A stretch of 64,000 nt of DNA from Mycolicibacterium monacense (GTDB lineage: Bacteria > Actinomycetota > Actinomycetes > Mycobacteriales > Mycobacteriaceae): NCBI RefSeq assembly GCF_010731575.1, contig NZ_AP022617.1, forward strand, positions 4,030,001 to 4,094,000, written 5' to 3'. Below, piece after piece: positions 52,299 through 61,581 of this stretch. The translations under genes and the position numbers were made by a program. Every line of letters begins with the position of its first letter. Positions within the stretch are counted from its first letter, which is position 1. Below the pieces are notes generated by a model. The model was not told the DNA's origin. It saw only the letters and a list, made by a program, of their open reading frames with translations, and did not search any database.

Positions 52299-54017
52299 TC
52301 ACGTGCGGACGTCGTCGTGCGGCTCCGCGGAGTCGTACGCCAGCCCGCTACGGCCTTCACCCCGTCCGACGCTGACACGCCTGGCGACCCAGCTGACATA
52401 GGTGCCGTCCCGTCGGCGCGCCAGAATCGGCACCCGCTGCACCCGAACGCCTTCGCGGGGCACCTCCGCATCGAAGAGCACCCGGTGTTCGTCCCCGCTG
52501 AGCAGCCTGCCCCAGATGTCGGTGGCCGTTGACGCGTCACAGTCCAGCCGCCCCTGGACCAGCCGCATCGCCACCCGGTCCGGCGTGCCGTCGAGTTGCG
52601 GCGTGCGCATCAACCGCGGGACGTACGGCACCCACCAGGCGGGCACCGATGTGGCGAGCAGATACCGCAGCTCGGTGCCCGCGGCGACGTCGACGGGCAC
52701 GGCGGCGTCGACCCGAGCGGCGGCGCGGGGCATTCCGCGGCCGAGGCTGTCGGGCACGATTCGTTCCACCGCCCAAGCCAGGTTCGCCGACTCGTCACGG
52801 AGAAAGAACACCTCTTCCAGCGGCGGTCCCTCGAGCGGTGGTGCGCTTGCCGGCGGCGTCACCAGCCCGTCGATCGCACCGGTTGCCGAACCGGGGGCGG
52901 ACACCGAGAACATCCGCCACGGCGCATTCCGGTTGCTGATCCGTGACGGTGGCACCGTGAACGTCTCACCGAACGTGGTGCGGTACTGCACCGACCTGAC
53001 TGTCACCAGGGACGAGCCGGGCGCGTCGATCGGGATGTTGAGCCAATCGCAACCGAAGATCAACGCGCATTCTGCGACCATCAACCTCGCCAGGTCGTGC
53101 GGTTGCACCTCCAACGCCCCGAGGTTCACCTTTGCGTCCTCGAACTCCCAGAACCGGTCGGCAGGCATCCCGGGGTAGCGCAACGGGGTCGCGGCCGCGG
53201 TGTGGTGTGTCATCACCAACGGCGGGCCGGCTGCCGGCGAGCCCGGGACCGCGTCGAACGACCACCACTCCCCGCGGCCACTGCCGGCCTCCGCCGCCGT
53301 CAGCGTGGGGCCGCTCTTCATCTCGAGTCGGTAGTTGTATTCGAGTCGGGACCCGCTCCACGCCGACCGCTCCGGCCCGGTGCGCGCCGCGGCATAGACG
53401 TCCTTCCACGCCGCGGCCACAGTGCGGAAAGCATTCTCCTGCTCGGGTTTCACGCCCCACGTCGACGGGATTCCGGTGGGGCCGGCGTCGCGGAGCATGG
53501 CGTAAAGGGTTTCCGGATCCGCCGTGCGTGACGCCAGGAGCGGGGCCACCGCCGCGGCGGGCGCACCCAACGGCGCCGACAGCGGGGCACGCTGGGGTAG
53601 CGCGTCGGCCACCGCGCCGAGCCCGGCCGCGCGCAACCGTTTGATCAGGTCGAAGCCGGACCGCGCCCGGGTCACATAGTCGAGAGGCCCGGCCGGTTCG
53701 CGCTCCACCGTGGCGTCCACGGGTGCGCCGGCGATGGGAGACATGGCGCCGGCCGACGTACCCCATGAGTTCGCAGGGGCCGAGGTCGTCTGCACCTGCA
53801 CACTCACCGGTGTCCCGGCGTCCTCACCCCGGAATTCTCCGAACTGCCACTGCCGCATGAACATCCACAGCGGGTCGGCCACCGCGGCGGACAGCGCGGC
53901 GGCCGGGTTGCCCGACCGGCTCATCGGCTCCAGACGGGTGAACGACGGCGAGAACGGCAACATGGAACCCACCTCGACGTTCCACGGGCGCGCCCGCCAC
54001 GCACTGGGCCCGGTCAT
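52299..54017 (-). CDS. Uncharacterised protein, fourth gene of the unknown cluster (572 aa)
   Basis: 572 residues, no signal peptide, no transmembrane helix. The most motif-like stretch is ADPLWMFMRQWQFGEFRGEDAGTPV (residues about 47-71), rich in Trp/Gln/Gly, which I believe recurs in uncharacterised proteins of other phyla. Further segments are LEYNYRLEMKSG and FWEFEDAKVNLGALEVQPHDLARLMVAECALIFGCDWLNIP, then a regular beta-rich second half (TELRYLLATSVPAWWVPYVPRLM). The start overlaps the 1488-residue gene's stop by 4 bp. No function can be assigned. Confidence 0.85.
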   Translation of the reverse strand: MTGPSAWRARPWNVEVGSMLPFSPSFTRLEPMSRSGNPAAALSAAVADPLWMFMRQWQFGEFRGEDAGTPVSVQVQTTSAPANSWGTSAGAMSPIAGAPVDATVEREPAGPLDYVTRARSGFDLIKRLRAAGLGAVADALPQRAPLSAPLGAPAAAVAPLLASRTADPETLYAMLRDAGPTGIPSTWGVKPEQENAFRTVAAAWKDVYAAARTGPERSAWSGSRLEYNYRLEMKSGPTLTAAEAGSGRGEWWSFDAVPGSPAAGPPLVMTHHTAAATPLRYPGMPADRFWEFEDAKVNLGALEVQPHDLARLMVAECALIFGCDWLNIPIDAPGSSLVTVRSVQYRTTFGETFTVPPSRISNRNAPWRMFSVSAPGSATGAIDGLVTPPASAPPLEGPPLEEVFFLRDESANLAWAVERIVPDSLGRGMPRAAARVDAAVPVDVAAGTELRYLLATSVPAWWVPYVPRLMRTPQLDGTPDRVAMRLVQGRLDCDASTATDIWGRLLSGDEHRVLFDAEVPREGVRVQRVPILARRRDGTYVSWVARRVSVGRGEGRSGLAYDSAEPHDDVRT

Positions 54018-57000
54018 GGCCCCTCCTCCTCGCTGATGTGCGACAGCACGTTGCCGATGTCGAAGCCCTCGTCCACCAGGGCCGCGACGTCAAGCACCGG
54101 TTCGCCCTGCAGCGACCAGTCCGCCAGCGAGGTCGCCGGCACGATCCGGCCGGCGAGCGGCACCTCTTCCAGCGTCAGCGCCCGCTGCCGGGCGGCCATG
54201 ACGACGTCGGAGAGAAGATTGCCGACTTTCTCCGGGCTCCACGGCTCGGTATCGGGATTGACCGCGAGCAACAACGCCTGCGGCGCACGCGCATTGGGCC
54301 CGTTGGCGTTGATCGCCAGCCCGAGCGTATGACGGCCGGACGGACTTGGGATCACCTCGCTCCAGGCATCGAGCACCAACAGCGCGATGGGGTCTTCGTC
54401 TCGAGCCGGCAGCAGACCGTCGACGACGAGACCGGTGACCGGCTGTTCGGGCGGCTTCCCGCGGAACGGGGCCCCGACCCACGTCGGCAGTGCATCCGAC
54501 GGCAGCTGCCAGGCGCGCACCGGCCGAGGCCGGCCGACGGTGTCGGTGAGCAGGTGCAGCTCGGTGTAGCGGGACAGATCGGGACGTACGGTCGCACAGC
54601 GGTGCAACCATTCGGCCACCGCACCGGCACTGCCGGTGTCCGACGGTCCGACGCGGAGGGCTGCGATGAACGGATCACCGCCTGCGGCAAGGAGTTCGGC
54701 GACGACGGGAATCCGGTCGTCGAACAGCAACGCCGCCATGTCGGCGAGCGCGGCGAGCGCGTCCGACTCCGCGGACGGCGCAGCGGCGGTGAAGGATGCC
54801 ATCGATTGCTCGAAGGCGGCTAGGCGCGCCCGGTTCTGCGCAACGATCGCCGGAAGCTCCTCCGGGATGAATCCCTGGTGACTGCGCCCGAACTGGCAGA
54901 CCAGCGTGTCGACCAGCGCCGCCCCGTCGGTCATGCGCAGCACGCCCTCGAGGGCGTCGTGGGCACCCTGCAACCGGATGCGCACCCCGTGCAGGTCGAC
55001 GCGGCGCCGCGTGCCGGGGTCGGTGCCCGCGTCGCTCGGTCTGCGCAGGTCGTCGGGTGTCGCGGCGCGCGACGTGCCGAGGAGCCGGAAGGCCGCGCCG
55101 GCCAGTACCCAGGCTTCGGTGAAGGCCGTGGACGGTCGGTGTCCGAGGCCCGAGATACGCCGCGCCAGCTGTTGCCAGAGTTCGTCGGCGCTGGTGGTCC
55201 CGCCGGCCAGCACGACGACATCCGTGGCGCTCAGGCCCGCCTTCGTCATCGACACCGTCGAACTCAGCGTTATCTCGCGGGCACTGCCGAGAATCGTCTG
55301 TGCCCATCGTTCGATGTGGGGATGCATCTCGGAGCGTGCGGTCTGCGGCCAGAAGTTCGACAGCGTGATGACCGGCGGCAGCAGGGCCAGAACCCGGTGC
55401 GTGACGGTCGACCCCTCGGTCGGGTTGGCGGTCACCTCGATCGGCGGCGGGGGACCGTCACCGGTGAGCACGTCCGCCGCCGCGGCGGCCCGCGTCGGCG
55501 ATCCACGCAGCAACTGGTGCACCGATTCGGACAGCAGTACGTCGGCGATCGCGTCGTGCAGGCTGCGCAGCCGCTCCACGTGTTTGAAGACAAGATCCAG
55601 ATCCGCCTCCTCCACCGGCGGGAAGCTCTGCAGGTATTTCGCGTACGCCGCCGGTGGGCTCTTGAGGGCAAGGCGGACCTTGCGTGGGTCAGCCGTGCCC
55701 AGCTCCAGAATCCGGATCCCGTCGACGACGTCGTTGACGCTGACCGCCTCCAGGCCGGCCTCGGCGACCCCGGAGGTCCGGTCGGTGTCCTTGGCCGCCA
55801 CGAGCGGGGCGACCGACCGCAGCGAGTAGATGAATCGGTCGAGCGGTCGGCGGTCCTCGTGCAGCCAGCGCTCCAGCCGATAGCCCAGCAGTGCGCCCAG
55901 CGGTTGACCGGCCCGGACCCCGTCGAGAACCGCCAACGCCTCGCGCACCCGGGTGCTGGAAAGGTCGATGTTCAACGGCCCCTTCCCGGTTCCCTCCGGA
56001 TCGTGAGTCAGGGCGGCACCCCTGAGCACCGCCGCGGTCGCGGAGTGGGCCAGGCTCGGCGCGAGAACGTATCCCCCGTCACCGGCGGTGCTCGGTGCGT
56101 TCTCGACGTCGATCCCGTACACCCAGCCGTAGACACCGACCGCCACCCCCCGATCACCCTCTTCGCGTGTCTTCGCCACCCGCCGCGTCGCACGCGACGT
56201 CTGCCAGGCATCCACGCGGTACGACGCGCAGTCGATCGTCTCAGCCGTCAGCAGGATGCGGTCGGGGGTGTCGACGATCCCACCGATCGTGCGGATGGCA
56301 CGCCGAATCTCCAGGAGTCGCAACACCGCACGCATCGCAGCGCTGAGGGCCTTGTTCACGGTGACGCCGGAACCCGGCGTGTCGATGACGTCGATCGGAT
56401 GCGGCGGGGCACCGGTGTATCGGGCGGCGAACGCGACGGGGTCGAACATGTTGGTGCGCCAGTTCGGGTCAAAGATGGGGATCTGCGACCAAGGATTGGA
56501 AGCTTCGGCCTGTTCAGCCACGAACGCCGCCCATGCCGCTGTGAGCGGATCGTCGATGCGGTTCGAGTCGCTGACGTGGTCCAACACGCGCGTCGTCTCC
56601 TCGAGCGCGCGGAGACCGTGCCACTTGACGGCAACTGCCCCCATGAGCGCATCGCGGCGGACCTGGACGCGGTCGACAGCGGCTTGAGCGGTGGACAACG
56701 AGAGCCCGAGCAGAGCCTGCAGCACGCTGGCTATCTCGACGATCATGCGGCCGTCCAGCATGTCGGCGCACACCTGCGGATCGCTGTCGTGCGCGAGCGG
56801 TAGACGCAGCATCCGCGTCTGATCGGAGACCAGCTCCGGCACCCGGAAATCGTCGAACCGATAGCCGGACCACTGAGCCACCTTGGCCATCAGATCCCGT
56901 AGCGCCTTCTTCCTCGGCGGCTCGAGGACATCGGGGATGAACAGCATCGCGTCGACTTCGCCGACCAGTACCTGACGAATGCGCAGCGCCCGCGACGTCG

Positions 57001-58480
57001 GCTGCATCGCCAGGATCCGGGGCAGGTCACGGTCGAGCTGGCCATTCGTCACCGTGGGTGCGAGATGCTCCTGCGCCGCCCACAGCTTGCGCACGGCGGG
57101 AACGACTTTCGACAACTTGACGTCGACGAGGTCGTCGGGGTCGGGTTTCCAGGTCGGCGGGTTGTCGTTGATGACGGCGAAATTCGATGTGGGCAGGATC
57201 CCGTACGGTTGCCGGCCCACCCTGATCGAGGGCAGCGGACCGCGGCCCCGCACGTGCCCGATCGCGTGGTCCTTGAGGTCTTTCCGGGCCCATTCGGGAA
57301 AAACGCTACCGGTCACCGTGGGAGCCATGACGCGGTCGAAGAGCGGCGCCCAGGTGATCGGCCAGAGCGCCGTGTTGAACGCCGCGGCCCAGTCCTGCTC
57401 CGGCCGCTCCGGATCGTCGAGGGATGCGAGCGCGCCCACGTCCACACCGAGGGCGTGACTGAGTGCGGCGGCCGGCGTCACCGCCGGCGGGAACGACGCC
57501 TCCTCGGGCGGCTGCGGTTCGCCGAAAGAGACGAACGGCTCCTCCTGCTCCTCGCCTCCCATCCCGAAGATCCCGGTGTGCGCCGGTGGGGGCGGGGGTG
57601 GCGTCGGAGGCGGCACCGGCCGGAACCGGGGCTCGGCGGGAACGCCGGCCGCACGGCTGAACGTGGTGCGGTCCTCGGCGGTGTTGTTGGTGATCGCACC
57701 GGTCGCGAGAAACTCGAATCCGTCGCTGTGCGCGTGCGCGTGGAGCAGACGACAGAACTCCGCCGCGGCCGCCGACGGTGGCCGCATGCTGACGCCGACG
57801 ACCTGCACCGGCGGCATCAACGGGGGCGAGGGTGGTGAGATGTCGACGGTGACCGCCATGCCGGCCGCTTCGGCGACGGCGTAATCGGTGAGCCACTTCA
57901 ACTCCGGGTCCTGTTGCTCGCCGCTGACTCCCGCCACCGCGTTGGCGGCCGCGGACAGTGCGCCGGCGAGCTCGGTCATGGGCGCTCCGCCGGCACCGGG
58001 CTTCGGTCCGAGTGCGGGAGCCTGCGTAATGCGCGCGCCCGCTTTGACTTTCCACTCGAACTGGTGGACGAGCACCCAGAACCGCTCGGGCATGAGCGCC
58101 GCGCGCACCCGGTCGGCGACCGCCTGCGGCGTGAGGCTGGGAAAGACCGGCTGCCCGGTGGTCGCCCCGTAGTTCTTCGGCAGGTAGAGCGCCGCGGCCC
58201 ACGCGGCCCGGCGCGGACCGACCTCGTCGACCAGCTTCTGCCAGCGGTCCGATTTGGGGGCATCATCATCCTCGGTCCACCGGCGTCGCCAATACCGCGC
58301 TGCGGCAGCCTGTTCCGCAGCTGACAGGCCATGACCGAGCCGGTCGACATGGATGTCGTCGGGATAGATGCGCACTTTGAGCTGCGTGCGGCCGGGCGTC
58401 AGCCGGGTTTCGATCCGAATGGGTAGCAGCAGCAGCGGGGTCCGGGAGTGGACGTTGTCCCATTCGTATCGGTCGCTCAT
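54014..58480 (-). CDS. Uncharacterised giant protein, third gene of the unknown cluster (1488 aa)
   Basis: 1488 residues, largely soluble. The N-terminus has TPLLLLPIRIETRL (about residues 14-27), then KVRIYPDDIHVD. A proline run with a Gly/Glu-rich loop (about 288-318) separates an N-terminal domain from the main body. The body begins with LPSIRVGRQPYGILPTS (about 416-432), which looks like a conserved active or binding loop. The rest is mostly helical with several LLALLPPVI-like strands. Start and stop each overlap a neighbour by 4 bp. It could be a scaffold or giant structural protein; no enzyme motif is clear. Confidence 0.85.
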   Translation of the reverse strand: MSDRYEWDNVHSRTPLLLLPIRIETRLTPGRTQLKVRIYPDDIHVDRLGHGLSAAEQAAAARYWRRRWTEDDDAPKSDRWQKLVDEVGPRRAAWAAALYLPKNYGATTGQPVFPSLTPQAVADRVRAALMPERFWVLVHQFEWKVKAGARITQAPALGPKPGAGGAPMTELAGALSAAANAVAGVSGEQQDPELKWLTDYAVAEAAGMAVTVDISPPSPPLMPPVQVVGVSMRPPSAAAAEFCRLLHAHAHSDGFEFLATGAITNNTAEDRTTFSRAAGVPAEPRFRPVPPPTPPPPPPAHTGIFGMGGEEQEEPFVSFGEPQPPEEASFPPAVTPAAALSHALGVDVGALASLDDPERPEQDWAAAFNTALWPITWAPLFDRVMAPTVTGSVFPEWARKDLKDHAIGHVRGRGPLPSIRVGRQPYGILPTSNFAVINDNPPTWKPDPDDLVDVKLSKVVPAVRKLWAAQEHLAPTVTNGQLDRDLPRILAMQPTSRALRIRQVLVGEVDAMLFIPDVLEPPRKKALRDLMAKVAQWSGYRFDDFRVPELVSDQTRMLRLPLAHDSDPQVCADMLDGRMIVEIASVLQALLGLSLSTAQAAVDRVQVRRDALMGAVAVKWHGLRALEETTRVLDHVSDSNRIDDPLTAAWAAFVAEQAEASNPWSQIPIFDPNWRTNMFDPVAFAARYTGAPPHPIDVIDTPGSGVTVNKALSAAMRAVLRLLEIRRAIRTIGGIVDTPDRILLTAETIDCASYRVDAWQTSRATRRVAKTREEGDRGVAVGVYGWVYGIDVENAPSTAGDGGYVLAPSLAHSATAAVLRGAALTHDPEGTGKGPLNIDLSSTRVREALAVLDGVRAGQPLGALLGYRLERWLHEDRRPLDRFIYSLRSVAPLVAAKDTDRTSGVAEAGLEAVSVNDVVDGIRILELGTADPRKVRLALKSPPAAYAKYLQSFPPVEEADLDLVFKHVERLRSLHDAIADVLLSESVHQLLRGSPTRAAAAADVLTGDGPPPPIEVTANPTEGSTVTHRVLALLPPVITLSNFWPQTARSEMHPHIERWAQTILGSAREITLSSTVSMTKAGLSATDVVVLAGGTTSADELWQQLARRISGLGHRPSTAFTEAWVLAGAAFRLLGTSRAATPDDLRRPSDAGTDPGTRRRVDLHGVRIRLQGAHDALEGVLRMTDGAALVDTLVCQFGRSHQGFIPEELPAIVAQNRARLAAFEQSMASFTAAAPSAESDALAALADMAALLFDDRIPVVAELLAAGGDPFIAALRVGPSDTGSAGAVAEWLHRCATVRPDLSRYTELHLLTDTVGRPRPVRAWQLPSDALPTWVGAPFRGKPPEQPVTGLVVDGLLPARDEDPIALLVLDAWSEVIPSPSGRHTLGLAINANGPNARAPQALLLAVNPDTEPWSPEKVGNLLSDVVMAARQRALTLEEVPLAGRIVPATSLADWSLQGEPVLDVAALVDEGFDIGNVLSHISEEEGP

Positions 58481-61400
58481 GGTTCGCTTCGCATCCGGTT
58501 GGCGATGAGGATGTCCCGAGCGGCGAAGGCGGCACGTTCGGGGTGACGGAACAGCAGCCAGGCGAACCGGGCGCTGTCGGCGCGCATCACAGCGCCGTCG
58601 ACCGGCACCGAAGGGGCCTTGGCCGGCAGGAAGCCGGACTTCCTGGGGTCGAGGTCGTCCCAGGTGAGGCCGTCACGGTCCAGCGCGGGCGCCGTGGACG
58701 GGCGACCGTCGCCTTCGAGCAGCCCGAAGCGCGGCTCGCCGACGTGCTCGCTGAGCGTGAACCACCACGCCATCGGCTTCCCGGGAGGCGGATTCTGCAG
58801 TCGCTCCGCCGGTTTCGGCGGCGCACCGGGGAGACTGAAGCCCAGCAGCAGGATGTCGGGGTCCAGGTGGAGCCGGAACAGTGGGGTGGCCGCGCCGAGC
58901 GGGTTGAAGCCCGACGGTGGATCACCCTGGCCGCGCTGGGTGACCAGGGCGGCCAGCATCGTCGGATACCGGCGCACGACCTCTCCGCGGACAACGACGA
59001 CCAGCGCGTTGGCCACGTCATCGCGCAGGTGGCCGCCGAGCGGTGCCTGCGCATCGAACCGGTGCACCGGCTGGGTCAACTCGTCGGCTGCGGTCCAGAA
59101 CGACCGGAACGACGTCGCCCGGCCGTCGCTCGGATAACCCCGCCAGACCAGCTCGGAGGCGAACTCGGTATTGCAGCCGACGAGGAACGCCTCGACGAAG
59201 CGGCGATTGGTCTGCAGCACCGTCACCAGTTCGGCCGGCTGGATGTCGGCGACACCGGGCATCAACCACTCCGGGTCGTACCGGTGCAGTGCCTCGTACA
59301 TCGGGTGGTCGAACCGCGGACCGGCCAGCACCGGTTCGACGCGGCGATCGTCGAACCAGTCCGGCGGCAGCCACTCCGGCCAGTCCACCAGGCGCGGCAA
59401 CCGCCCCAGGACCCGGCGGGTCGTGGTGACCGAAGGTTGCAGCGCCGGAACGAGTTTGAGCGTGGACACCGCGAGGGTGGGGCGGGCGGTGTCGGCTGTC
59501 ACCGGCGCAGTGGCGGCCGCCGCGAAGAGTCCCGCGGTGTCCCGCCGCCACGCCGACGAGGTCGCGGCGCCCGGCCGTGAGGTGTCGACGCCCCCGGGAT
59601 CGGACCACCAGTCGACCAGTTCGGCGGTGCGCAGGGTCTGGCGCCCACGCTCATCGGTGCGCGCGTCGAGGCCGATCCTGCGCGCCGTGTCGGCGGACAG
59701 CGACCAGTCCGTGACCCGCCAATGCTGTGCGGTGCGAAGGAGTTCGCTGATCCTGGGTCTGACGTCGGTGACCACGTGGGGAGGGTGGTCGTTGTCGTCG
59801 GGGGCGGGCAGCGCCGCGATCAGCCGGTCGAGGGTGGCGCTGAGCACTCTCGCGACGACCTCGCCCGCAGGTGCGACGTGGGCACGCAGCGCCGCTCCAC
59901 CGTCGGCAGCCACCCGCAGATCAGGTGTGCTGAGTGCGACGAGGGAGGCAGCGTCGAAACCGATCTCGGTGCCCAGTTCGGCCAGCACGGCCGGGCTGCC
60001 GGAGCCGAGCGCCTCACCGAGCGGGCGCACCCAGCTGCGGGTGCGGCCCGCATCGTCGGTGAGCAACCGGCGCACGGCCGTGGTGCGCGAAGCGGCGTTA
60101 CCCGCGAAGCGGGTGGCCGGTCCGCGGGGTGGGGCGAACCGGCGCAGCTGACCGATGGCGGCCAGCGGCAACGCGCCGGCCGCAAGCCGCGCCCGGAGCG
60201 TGCCGAACGTGGGATCGGGTAGCCGCCCCGTGACGGGGTTGGTCACGGTGAGCAGGCTGGCCCCGTCGAGCTTCTCCAGCCGCCTGTGCAGCGACTCGCT
60301 GACATACCGCCCGAGCTGCGCGAGGCGCAGCGCCTGGTTGGTGGCGAGCACACCGCCGACCTGCGCCCAGGCCGACGCCATCAGGTCTTCCTGATCCATC
60401 TGCACCACGCGGGTGCCGAGACCGGCGACGAGACGGTCCGCCGGGTCGAGGTTGAGAGTGCGGAACCAGCCCGGCGCCGCCTCGGAGACATCGCCGCGCG
60501 CGATGTGGGCGCCGCCGTAGAGCGGCGGTCCGACGGTCGGTGTGGCGGGGACGTTCGCCTCGTAGCGGTATCCGGCCACCGCTTCGAGCTGCCTGCGGAG
60601 TTCGGCGGTGGTCGGAGCCGGCCACTTCTTCGCGTCGGTGAGCGGATCGTCCACGGCGACAAGCGCGCCGCGAACCGAGCGGCGCCGGCCAGGATCGCCC
60701 GGCCCGACGCCGACGATCCCGTTACCCGGGTGTCCGGTGTCGACGTGTCGAATCCCGACGTCGACCCGGGAGTCCGCGTCGGGTGGCCGCAGGCGGCCGG
60801 CGAGCGTGGCGAAGTCGCCGTCGCGTCCGGTGCGGAACGTCCACGAGTCGTAGACGGGCAGCACCACCCGGGCATCCCCGGCCCGCCACGCATAGGCGAG
60901 TGTCGAGGTCTGCGCCGTACCGGTCAGGCCGGCTTCCTGGCCGGCCCGGAAGACCGGCACAAGACAGGCGATCCACTCCTTGGCTTCGGTGAGGCGACGC
61001 GGACACAGCAGGCGCGACAGGTTCAGTGCGGGATTGTTCTCGTCGAGGCCGCCCGCGACGTCGGATCCGATCACCTGCGCGTGCGCCCACGCCCACGCGT
61101 CGTCGGGGGGCGGCAGCTCCGTGGCCGGCACCTCGACGGTGGCGAGGCGGTCGCCGCTGCGCGGGGTGAAGACCGCGTTGGCCGCGTCGACGACGACGAG
61201 CCGCAGCCACGGCGGCAGGTTGCCGTCCGCCCCGGGCCCGGTAGGGGTGAACTGCCACGGCAGGTCCGGCCGGTCGAATTCGATGTGCGCGAGGTCGCCG
61301 GGTTCCGCGTTGACGGTCCCGGGCGCGGGATGTCGACGGATGATCTGGACCGGATCGACGCCGACCACGTCGCCGGGACCCCGGATGGTGACGTTCACAT

Positions 61401-61581
61401 CGGCTTTCGGCGGTTGCGCGACATCCTGGTCCGCGGGCAGTGCCCGCACCGCAACCGACACCGTCATGGTGGCCCGGACGGCGGCGGTCGGCCGAAAGGC
61501 TTGCCGCAGCGCCGAAACCGCACCGGTGCGGTAGTACGGCAGAAACGCATAGCGTGACCCGGCCGGCCTCGGTGCGGTCAC
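58477..61581 (-). CDS. Uncharacterised protein, second gene of the unknown cluster (1034 aa)
   Basis: 1034 residues with no signal peptide. The N-terminal ~320 residues are beta-rich (PGDVVGVDPVQIIRRHPAPG; LPPWLRLVVVDA). The C-terminal block has FDHPMYEALHRYDPEWLMPGV, then LQTNRRFVEAFLVGCNTEFASELVWRGYPSDGRATSFRSFW (about residues 789-829) and VVVRGEVVRRYPTMLAALV; I think these occur as a set in unassigned proteins elsewhere. It ends with a short helical tail. Both ends overlap neighbours by 4 bp. The role is unknown. Confidence 0.85.
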   Translation of the reverse strand: MTAPRPAGSRYAFLPYYRTGAVSALRQAFRPTAAVRATMTVSVAVRALPADQDVAQPPKADVNVTIRGPGDVVGVDPVQIIRRHPAPGTVNAEPGDLAHIEFDRPDLPWQFTPTGPGADGNLPPWLRLVVVDAANAVFTPRSGDRLATVEVPATELPPPDDAWAWAHAQVIGSDVAGGLDENNPALNLSRLLCPRRLTEAKEWIACLVPVFRAGQEAGLTGTAQTSTLAYAWRAGDARVVLPVYDSWTFRTGRDGDFATLAGRLRPPDADSRVDVGIRHVDTGHPGNGIVGVGPGDPGRRRSVRGALVAVDDPLTDAKKWPAPTTAELRRQLEAVAGYRYEANVPATPTVGPPLYGGAHIARGDVSEAAPGWFRTLNLDPADRLVAGLGTRVVQMDQEDLMASAWAQVGGVLATNQALRLAQLGRYVSESLHRRLEKLDGASLLTVTNPVTGRLPDPTFGTLRARLAAGALPLAAIGQLRRFAPPRGPATRFAGNAASRTTAVRRLLTDDAGRTRSWVRPLGEALGSGSPAVLAELGTEIGFDAASLVALSTPDLRVAADGGAALRAHVAPAGEVVARVLSATLDRLIAALPAPDDNDHPPHVVTDVRPRISELLRTAQHWRVTDWSLSADTARRIGLDARTDERGRQTLRTAELVDWWSDPGGVDTSRPGAATSSAWRRDTAGLFAAAATAPVTADTARPTLAVSTLKLVPALQPSVTTTRRVLGRLPRLVDWPEWLPPDWFDDRRVEPVLAGPRFDHPMYEALHRYDPEWLMPGVADIQPAELVTVLQTNRRFVEAFLVGCNTEFASELVWRGYPSDGRATSFRSFWTAADELTQPVHRFDAQAPLGGHLRDDVANALVVVVRGEVVRRYPTMLAALVTQRGQGDPPSGFNPLGAATPLFRLHLDPDILLLGFSLPGAPPKPAERLQNPPPGKPMAWWFTLSEHVGEPRFGLLEGDGRPSTAPALDRDGLTWDDLDPRKSGFLPAKAPSVPVDGAVMRADSARFAWLLFRHPERAAFAARDILIANRMRSEP

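Noticed and set aside
54878..56803. A 641-codon open frame on +
   Set aside because: Antisense to the 1488-residue gene, of biased composition, and without a ribosome-binding site.
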